A stretch of DNA of 64,000 bases from Cristatella mucedo (Eukaryota; Bryozoa; Phylactolaemata; Cristatellidae), in assembly GCA_009760855.2 (NCBI GenBank), contig WPIO01000078.1, positions 1,336,501 to 1,400,500 of the forward strand. The letters run 5' to 3'. Under the pieces are notes generated by a model. The model made no database searches. It had not been told where the DNA came from and saw only the letters and a list, made by a program, of their open reading frames with translations. The position numbers and the translations under genes are program-made. Position 1 is the first letter of the stretch; every line of letters begins with the position of its first letter. Below, piece after piece: positions 57,050 to 64,000 of the stretch.

Positions 57050-58420
57050 ACAAAAACATAAATAGACTATGCTGCATTCTTTGCGAGCTTTGGAGTTCAA
57101 CTTGTATCTTTACTCGTTATGGGCAATTTTAACATTCATTATGATAAGTTATCTAACGCCTTCAGCACTACATTTCATGTAATGACTGATTCATTTTCTC
57201 CTGCTGCTCATGTCACGGCCCTACTAACATCAAATGTTACTCAATCTACAACACTTTTTCCTAAAACCACACACTATCATCTCACCTTTTATTACCATTT
57301 TCTGTTGACTGAATGAGATTTTTATGTGGTCAGATAAGCAGTGTGCCCTCATCTGCATCCAAAGTCACCTGTGAATCTCGAAACCCCGTGAGCTTTCACG
57401 TCGGTGCTGTCCGCGCGAGAATTTTGTCTTCTTCCCTGCTGCTCATTATACCCCTTCTGACCTTTCCTCATTTGTAGAATGCTGCAACACGACACTAGCT
57501 GGCATGCTTGACGAGTCTGCTGCACCTCTAACTAATCGCACTGCCCGCCTTTGCCCAAGCGGCCTATGGTTAACCGCTGAAATAAAACAAGCTACGTCTA
57601 CTAAGCACAAGCTTGAAAAAGCGTATCAGAGATCTGGTCTGACTGTCCATCGACAGGCACGCGAGGAATAATGTAGATCCTATTAATCAAACCTAGCAAA
57701 GCTCAAGTCTAACTTAAACAAAAACAGGGTGCAATCATAGATGCCAATTCAAAGATGCAGATTTCTACGATCAAATAGCTCTTTAACCGCTCCTATATTA
57801 GCTCCTTACCTAGTGATCTTTGTGATGATCTAGCCGATTGTTTCTCTAGTTTCACTGTCAAAAAGATGGACAAGGTCAGGGAGTCCGTCGCCGAGCGTTG
57901 CAGCATCCCCTCTGCAATTGTGTCCCTCAATTCCATGCAGCACCTCAATGTCTACGTTCAAGGAGGCCGCAAGTGATCTCATCCTAATTCATATCTCAAT
58001 CAAAGAAAATAATTAGTCCTCTAGGCCCTATTATAACTGTCCTGCTTCCACGATGCAAATATCTGCTGCTGCAAATTATAACTACCATAAATATTTTAGT
58101 AGCCTTAGTTCATTTCCCAGCACCTTTCAAAAACGCTGTAGTCAGGCCACTACTCAATTCAGCATCAACTCTAGACCGAGAGAACTTGAGCAACTTCTAC
58201 CCAGTCTTCCTTCTATCGTTCCTAGCAAAGACATTGGAACTCACATTTTGAAACTTTACACCTAGCTATTAGGTCTATAGCCTTCAGCCCTAAACAGCAT
58301 AATGCTTGTTGGCACTGAGTACGTCACAACTTATCATTCGACCACCCTTTCTTTGTAGTGAATGTAAAGTTCTTAGAAAGAGATTAAGTTCTCTGAGAGC
58401 ACTATACAAATGAAATATTA
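57050..58420 (+). mobile_element. LINE-B, internally deleted copy
   Basis: An EN C-terminal remnant (MGNFNIHYDKLSN at 57119-57157, the GDFNIH motif with D changed to N), linker (LTNRTARLCPSGLWLTAEIK-like at about 57530-57590, then STKHKLEKAYQRS), RT N-terminal pieces (about 58080-58230: LVHFPAPFKNAVVRPLLNS-type in broken frames), then a jump to the 3' UTR end and terminal hairpin at 58360-58400. RT core deleted. It shows the uninterrupted site into which LINE-A inserted at 46146. Confidence 0.75.
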
Positions 58421-58584
58421 TCATAATCGTCCTTTTAACTTTTGTCCAATCCTTTCACAGTGCTCTCCGATGTCGTGGATCGGTTGCTGCTAGCCCTAAT
58501 GATATTCGCTTTGAACAGAGGGTGAGCATTTAGCCTGAGAATGACTTGGGATCAGGGAAGCAAAGCGGCATACAGTGTACATAC

Positions 58585-58732
58585 ATAGACTGGAAAGTTG
58601 AACGTCGTAACGACGAGGTCTTCGGCCTGCGCAGACAGATACGGGTCAAAGTAATACGTTCCCTGCTGACGATATTCAATCGTGTCGTCGGCAGCACTAT
58701 CAAAACTTATGTTTGTCTTTTTAGACTTCAGC
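58585..58732 (-). CDS. CD36/SCARB/LIMP-2 family protein, upstream ectodomain exon
   Basis: A 148-bp exon encoding LKSKKTNISFDSAADDTIEY, then RQQGTYYFDPYLSAQAEDLV and VTTFNFPVY. It matches the family segment (R/K)..KTNI.F......V.Y.....Y.FDP..S....D..V...N....  NIS is a likely glycosylation site. The acceptor is GTTGTAG, ending at 58733; the donor is GTATGT, starting at 58584. It opens in phase 2 and closes in phase 0, which fits the phase 0 start at 55504. Upstream exons (first membrane segment, FF..TN, GPY.Y) were not found between here and 64000. Confidence 0.85.
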
Positions 58733-59119
58733 CTACAACACACAAGTGCGCTATGCATGCAGATTCGTGCCATCTCAAGATCTTAGCGATACACTCAGTG
58801 GGTCACCTAAATAATCATTGAAGGCAAAAGATGAAAGATAATAAAACAAAGCAAAAGACAGCGGATGGACGATAATTGTTGGTATATATTTAGCGGTAAG
58901 ATGTGGTACCTGAGTAAGCAACAGTTTAAATCTGGATGCCTGACACGTTGCTCAAGGGGAGTGCTTCCAAGTTTTGGTCGACCAAGCTTTGATAAGGGTT
59001 TCATAATCTTCTAAGCCTGTAAGTCTGCCATTATCTCACGAGTGCTTAGTTATATTAGCACTTCATAGTTATTGGCGTGACCTTTCATTAAAGATTAGAT
59101 TAGTTAACAGCCTCATTTG
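58733..59119. other. unassigned sequence
   Basis: Nothing recognised. It should be intron if the CD36-family gene continues upstream. Confidence 0.45.
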
Positions 59120-59282
59120 CATAGAGGCAGGATAGCCTTGGTGTGGTGGTTTCTTTTCATGATATTGATCCCGAGGTCGTGAGTTCAAATCCTGTGGTAT
59201 GAGATCCTTTATTGCTGCTGCAAGTGCTGGTGATTTCCGTAAAGGCTCTTCTGCCGCTGTAAAAAAAGATACTGTTAAATCC
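59120..59282 (+). mobile_element. SINE-1
   Basis: Plus strand. ttgatcccgaggtcgtgag, box B gttcaaatcc (59184-59193), body tgctgctgcaagtgctggtga, and aaaggctcttctgccgct. Box A is decayed. Confidence 0.75.
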
Positions 59283-59289
59283 GCCCGAT

Positions 59290-59392
59290 TTTTTATCACT
59301 GCCGCTTACAGTGAACAATTAAGGATTCTAACCATTCCTGGACTCGAACCGAGTTATTCGTTAGTGAAAAGTGAGCACCCTTCTTAGCCCCG
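59290..59392 (-). mobile_element. tRNA-like SINE relic
   Basis: On the minus strand, ggttcgagtcc is a perfect box B (plus 59340-59350). Upstream, gggtgctcacttttcac is a poor box A. The following gtaagcggcagtgata resembles the SINE-1 body. Family uncertain. Confidence 0.45.
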
Positions 59393-60434
59393 CAGGCGTT
59401 GCAGATTACGAAAGCTCGCCCAGCTCCCGTAGCCTGCTTTAGGCCGCCAGCGCCCAGCTAGATTTCTTAGCCCTGTCTGTGGGAAACCGCGGCCAATCCT
59501 CAGAAGTCTGCAAGCTTTTGAATCTATAGTAGTCCTTCGTGACATTGGAAGTATTATGGTCACATATCCAAGCAGAAGCCAGCAATTAAATGCCTAGGCG
59601 ACCACCTCGCCACAACGTTAAAGCTAATAGAGCGCAGGCAATGCTAGTGTGTAGAGCATCAACCTGTGTGCACTAGGGCTGCAACTTCATAGCTCTTAAG
59701 CCTTTTAATTTTTCCAGTCTCAGGTGGGATGCCTTTGAACCTCCAAATGACTCAGACTGAAAATCTGAGCTAGAATGGTTTATTCAGTGGCGTATCTATT
59801 GAGCTCGTCACTTGTTGTGCCTCTCGCGCTATTAAGACGACTAGTTCTCTTGAATCTGTTCACGTGGTTCTATCTATAGGATGCCTAGAACTGTTGGAGC
59901 ACGTTTAGTCTGCACACATCACTAAAGCCGCCATGTTGAACGGTTTGCTTATAGTTGGTCCCCTTCAAGGCAGCTTCGCTTGCGAAATGTACGAGCTGGC
60001 TTTACTACCTCTTCCTCTCTTGCAAAACCACAAATACTGTGTGTACGCTTTGTAAAGATCAAAATCATGCAGCGTAAATCAACAGCCTATTCGGTATACT
60101 GCTCAAGGAGGCGAGAACGCCTCATAATTCGATCGCTTCATGTGGTTGCACTGTTCGATGACGAATTAGCTAGTGAAGAGTTTACATGTTCGTGGCTTGT
60201 TGGGACCAGCCGGCACATAAGAATGAGGATCGCTAGTGTACTTGCAACGTCAGCACCAGCTCTACTGGCTATCTGTCTGCTACTCCCACTTCTTTTTGGT
60301 GGAGATGATAGCACTGGATCGCCTGCAGTGACCAAATGATTAATGGGTATCGGAGATGTAGGAACTGAGCTTTTGTGGTCGTTACATGCTGCCTTGGGCT
60401 GCAAGGTTGCGAAGTCAAGCTTTCAGCAGTCTGG
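59393..60434. other. unassigned sequence
   Basis: A 119-codon plus-strand frame (59980-60339) has a hydrophobic stretch near its end (ALLAICLLLPLLF) but no family resemblance. It overlaps an open frame on the other strand, so I do not call a gene. Confidence 0.4.
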
Positions 60435-60639
60435 TTAATGGCCATTCGTCTTCGTTTTGTTATTCATCCACTTGCTGATCGGAGCAAGTGAGATCTTGGT
60501 GAGTTGTGGTGGACTACGACTTCTGCTTGGATCCATTGCACGGACGCGAACCTTTTCGCCGTGAAGGAGTAATAGATAGTCTCTTCGTGGGTCGTCGCTA
60601 CCACCTTGCCCAGCATCAAGTAGTTGGCAAACTGACTGA

Positions 60640-61374
60640 AAAACTGACAAACACGACTGACGGTGCTGCCAAGGAATGGCTGGCACGACACTAATGCTCG
60701 CTTATCGAGTAGCAATTGTGGTCCTCAAACTGCGACCCTGCAGTAAAGCAGCAGGCATAGGTAGACCGTCCCTAATTGACTTGTTCCTGAAGGTGAGCAC
60801 AACTGCACCTAATTATTTGCCATCGCTGAACATTTTCACAGTCGTTTTTGCTTTCTGGATGAATCGCTTTAACAGACAGTCGCTCTGAGGCTAAAACAGG
60901 CTAGAGGTAGTAATCCGAACATCTAAACGAGGTGCAGTCTCAAACTCAGTATTAGTGAGCTGCGGTTCACTGTCAGTCACTAGTTCCTCCACGATCGCGG
61001 AGTTTGCGAATACTGAATTGAAGGCTTACGCGACTTCCTCCGTCCGTACTGCACAGTGTTTATCTGTAGCGACCCATTTGCTGCACTGATCGTCAGTCAG
61101 CATCTAATTTCTTCCATCGCGATGGAACAGGTCAACTACCAGCTTTTGGCATGGGTATTTTGGAACAGCATGCACCGTATATGTCATAAGTGGGTTGTTT
61201 TTGGTTTTCTTGACATTTGCTGCAAGCTGCCACGGTGTCCTCGATCGATAGAATTACGCATCCAGGAAAGCAGACCGCAATTCTGGCAAGCATGATATTT
61301 TTATAGCAATCATAAAATTGACTTCGTGAAGTAGCACCAAAAGCTTTGGCGAAATAACCAAGGAATGACCACAT
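60640..61374 (-). pseudogene. Ty3/gypsy integrase relic
   Basis: The integrase zinc-binding region (61132-61374) includes AACSKCQENQKQP, the C..C half of the HHCC finger. After a frame change come PWQKLVVDLFHRDG (about 61110-61150) and the core segment VTDSEPQLTNTEFE (about 60942-60985), which keeps the second catalytic aspartate. An LRNKSIRDGLP.PA.LL.GR.LRT block lies at about 60720-60800. Stops are frequent. Confidence 0.75.
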
Positions 61375-61532
61375 GTTCGTCTTTAAGATCGGGTCACTGG
61401 GTTATCAAATCATGACGAACACCGCAAAGGCCAATGAGCAGGCTGTTGTCGGTGCTTATCTGGACACCCAGTCACAAGGAATGAAATGAATGCTTAAACG
61501 GATATGTCTTCATCTGTTGCTCGCCTGCAGGA

Positions 61533-62050
61533 TTAGCGTTGATCGTATGATGGTCGGGTCTGGTGAATAACAAATGCAGTTTTCACTTCCTCTTCTAGCC
61601 ACTCATGATCTGTAGACAGAAATTTGGATGGCGCCCCGCTTAGTGCATCTGGTATGATGAGCTCCTGCCCAGGCTTATGGACTAAGATGAAGTGATAGCC
61701 CAGGCAAAGATGTCTCATACATTGCAACCATGGTGATACCTCAGCGATAAGCTTATTAAAGATGCCAAGTAGTGCTTTATGGTCGATTTCTACAATAAGG
61801 CCCTTCCCAAAGAGGTATTAGTGAAAAGTTCAAATTGCATCGTTTTGTGCTCTTGCATTGATGCGCACGAGGAGTTTTTCTGTGCCAGCCTTCGCAACTA
61901 CTGCAACAGGAGTGGTGCATTCTGAGAGCTGGCTAACTGCTACATGCATTCCTTACTTCACTAGGGCGTGCAGGCGGTTCGCAAGCCAATTTCTGTATTC
62001 GAAAGGAACACGCCGAGCCGCCTCGACAACCGACTAGAAACGCGGGTACA
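61533..62050 (-). pseudogene. Ty3/gypsy RT (truncated) and RNase H relic
   Basis: RT start: VPFEYRNWLANRLHALVK, then SECTTPVAVVAKAGTEKLLV (about 61840-62020). The sequence then jumps to the RNase H/connection end without the catalytic YxDD region: LIVEIDHKALLGIFNKLIAE (about 61738-61797), LQCM...YHFILVHKPGQELI, and DALSGAP (normally DALSRAP). The RT catalytic core has therefore been deleted. Confidence 0.8.
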
Positions 62051-62189
62051 ACTCGGTCTTGTATTTCTCGGGTCGGCTTTCTAATCGATTAAAGGCGTCA
62101 GGAAATTTCCCTCGGATTGATAGCGGCATGGCGTGGAGTAGCGACCAGCTGAGCCTGGTTCTTGATTATGTCTAATTCTCTGAGACTAT

Positions 62190-62420
62190 GCAGGCCGAAG
62201 AGACCTGGAATGTCTTCGTTTACGCTTGTGAATTTCAGTGTCTGCCGTCTTCCTATATACAGTACCTGGAACTCAACCCCATACTGACAGGTGTACCACT
62301 ATGCGAAATGAGATTGACCTTCGTCGGCTTGGGAGCACCGTCACGCAAGCAGAAATGCAAAGCCCACGACATGACGTGGCAAGTGGCTCCGACATCAAGA
62401 CAAACTTTAAAGTCACGGCC
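62190..62420 (-). pseudogene. Ty3/gypsy aspartic protease relic
   Basis: The minus strand reads FKVCLDVGATCHVMSWAL near 62350-62405. The family active site is D-T/S-G-A; here it is DVGA (plus 62385-62396), a change expected to inactivate it. Downstream text (SHSGTPVSMG, then GLFGLHSLRELDII after a shift) matches the rest of the domain. Confidence 0.7.
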
Positions 62421-62433
62421 AAGCACATGAAGA

Positions 62434-62757
62434 TTAATACCCGAGGTCGCGGCTTGTATACATCACTATGGCCTGCTGAGGGGTAATTAATTCAGACTCA
62501 CGTGATGCTGCTATGACATTCGGGATATCTTTTATAGAGCAAAGCACCCTACGACAAACAGCAGCGTAGTGACTCTTCACTCCACGAAGCTCGCAGGCAT
62601 TTCCGAAGGCATAACACTTCATGGGTGCATGTTCTGTACCACAATAACCACTTAAGCATCGCTCCGCTTCGCAGCCACATGTGACGGCTTCCAGCATTCT
62701 GTGGTTCCTCGGAAAAAGCTCTGAACGAGTGTCAACCGGCAGTGAACATAAACTCAT
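62434..62757 (-). pseudogene. Ty3/gypsy gag zinc-knuckle region
   Basis: An open frame with CGTEHAPMKCYAFGNACELR followed by GVKSHYAAVCR (about 62553-62650), the twin-knuckle arrangement of gypsy-type gag. The second knuckle has R where its second cysteine should be. It lies just upstream of the protease block, as in an intact element. Confidence 0.7.
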
Positions 62758-63211
62758 GCGGCTTAATAGAAAGTGAGCCGTTACTCTTCATGACCTACAA
62801 ATGGTCACCACGTGAGCGAGAGTCTGCTGGGTATCCAACAAGAGGTTTTTCCTCGTGGCGTCAGAAAGACATTGATGACTATCTGGTCGCTCAGACCTGT
62901 AGGCCTGTCCTCAGCTTGAAAAAGGCATGGCTCAGCGTGACCGAAAAGAGCAGCGTAAAATTAATCACGGTATTCTGAATCGCATTGTCGGCGACGGCGG
63001 TGAAGAATGCGAAATATCCTCGCCACTCATTTCTCCAAGGAATGAAAGGTACGGTAAATATCGCCAGTATTTTTTCAAATTCGTCTGTATCTTCTATACC
63101 TCCTATTGATCAACCCCAGGAGAATGTACTTAATATTTCGATAGCGTCTCGACCCACAGCCGTTAGCAGGTGGCCACTTATGCGGGTCCATCCTTAGCAG
63201 ACCTTTCAGAA

Positions 63212-63550
63212 ATATCCAAAGTCATAAAGACCATATTTGTGTTACGCAGAAGAGTTTTGTATTGCGCACTCACAGCCCAAGCAGCTTTCGGTACGCATTC
63301 GGTAGCCAACAGACTTCGTCTCACGCAACAAAGAGAAAGTGAGAAGCATAGCAGAGTCAGAAGAGCAATTGACGTAGTGAGTAGCATGGAAGTAGCAGCT
63401 CAGAGCCGCTGAAAAAGATGAGCCATAGTCGGCAGTAGGAGATTAGCTGTCGTTGCATAAGAATTGTGAAAGCGAATTCCACAGTCTAGGACCTGCAGAG
63501 CTGAAGCTTCTGTCGCCAACAGTCTTTAAGCAGAGAAATGGTACAGCTCA
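63212..63550 (-). mobile_element. LINE-A 3' part
   Basis: The LINE-A 3' UTR starting just inside the tail (gtcataaagaccatatttgtg, then gttacgcagaagagtttt) and the first part of the C-terminal coding block (ccaacagtctttaagcagag, equivalent to LKTVGD). The high end stops at 63550. Confidence 0.85.
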
Positions 63551-64000
63551 TAACAGCATTACAGCCTAGACAGTACCAGGCAGCTAGTAAGTGCACTTGT
63601 CTATTTCCCGTGCGCTCCGCGAGCCACTTTCCTTCACTGTGGTTCTTTCCACACGACACTGACAAGTGGTCTTACTAAACTGCGACCCTAAGTGTTTCCT
63701 GTGGACTTTTGCTGGCTCGTCTAAGCAGGATGCGCGGCTTCTCATAGCGGCTCACTCTGCTGTTTTACTCGTGCCGTGACTTTCAAAGCGCCTGGTTGGC
63801 TGGCTATCTGGCTCTCCCGTGGCGCTATGCAAAACTGCATCGTTGCTATTGTTATTGCTATTACTATAGCGTATCTTCAACGCTCAGTCGGCGGCTGCGG
63901 CGTCTCGGCGAGAGTCGATCGCGAACGCCAGGCAAGTTGCGAGGATTTGCCTTCACCTCGACCACTAACGTTAAATTCACCATTCACATTCACCGATACC
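63551..64000. other. unassigned sequence
   Basis: No gene recognised. The expected 5' exons of the CD36-family gene were not seen here. Confidence 0.45.

Larger units (their letters stand above)
60435..63100 (-). mobile_element. Ty3/gypsy-type LTR retrotransposon relic
   Basis: Minus strand, in standard order: possible gag (about 63100-62930), gag zinc knuckles, aspartic protease, truncated RT, RNase H, integrase, post-integrase region (60435-60686, with KVRVRAMDP). Frames are broken throughout and most of the RT is deleted. I could not identify LTRs, a primer-binding site or a polypurine tract; the left flank is unassigned and the right flank reaches a LINE-A end at 63212. Confidence 0.8.

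Noticed and set aside
60138-60404. Overlapping 119-codon (+) and 88-codon (-) frames as candidate genes
   Set aside because: Neither has a recognisable motif, and dual open frames in a short GC-balanced stretch are expected by chance.

Overview
The window is invertebrate-type animal nuclear DNA. There are no operons and no long intact reading frames. It carries tRNA-derived SINEs, non-LTR retrotransposons with endonuclease (EN) and reverse transcriptase (RT) domains, relics of hAT, Ty3/gypsy and R2-type elements, long dinucleotide microsatellites, and one intron-split host gene. I cannot name the species. The mix of L2/CR1-like LINEs, tRNA SINEs and a multicopy GERFHQDI-type protein family would suit an arthropod or another invertebrate with a large, repeat-rich genome, but that is inference.

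Host gene. Four exons on the minus strand (58585-58732, 55262-55504, 52849-52898, 36892-37189) encode consecutive parts of the ectodomain of a CD36 / scavenger receptor class B / LIMP-2 family protein. Splice signals and phases are good. The first and last coding exons and at least two internal ones were not found, so the gene runs beyond what I can see. Everything between 36.9 and 58.7 kb is therefore intron and is packed with mobile elements.

Mobile elements. Two LINE families dominate. I call them LINE-A (about 3.5 kb, pentanucleotide (CATTA)n-type 3' tail; best copy 19229-22725) and LINE-B ((ATT)n 3' tail, conserved 3'-terminal hairpin; about 20 fragments). Two tRNA-derived SINE families are present. 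SINE-2 ends in the same hairpin as LINE-B, which points to LINE-B as its partner; SINE-1 has a different tail. Other relics are two differently deleted copies of an unclassified GERFHQDI-type element (6210-7800 and 42010-45010), a ZMYM1-like hAT transposase (28380-29295), an R2-type restriction-like endonuclease fragment (38550-39125), and a Ty3/gypsy gag-pol relic (60435-63100). An unclassified CACGTG-rich repeat occurs at 25005-25545 and 32848-33345.

Layout. 0-9.9 kb: nested LINEs and the first GERFHQDI-type copy. 9.9-17 kb: sparse, mostly unassigned sequence with SINEs. 17-23 kb: LINE-B pairs and the best LINE-A. 23-35.5 kb: repeats, hAT relic and two LINE-A copies. 35.5-58.7 kb: the CD36-family gene and its TE-filled introns, including a stack of nested insertions at 42-45 kb and two long microsatellites. 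58.7-64 kb: SINEs, the gypsy relic and a LINE-A end. Apart from the CD36-family exons, every coding-like region I recognise is a decayed mobile-element gene.
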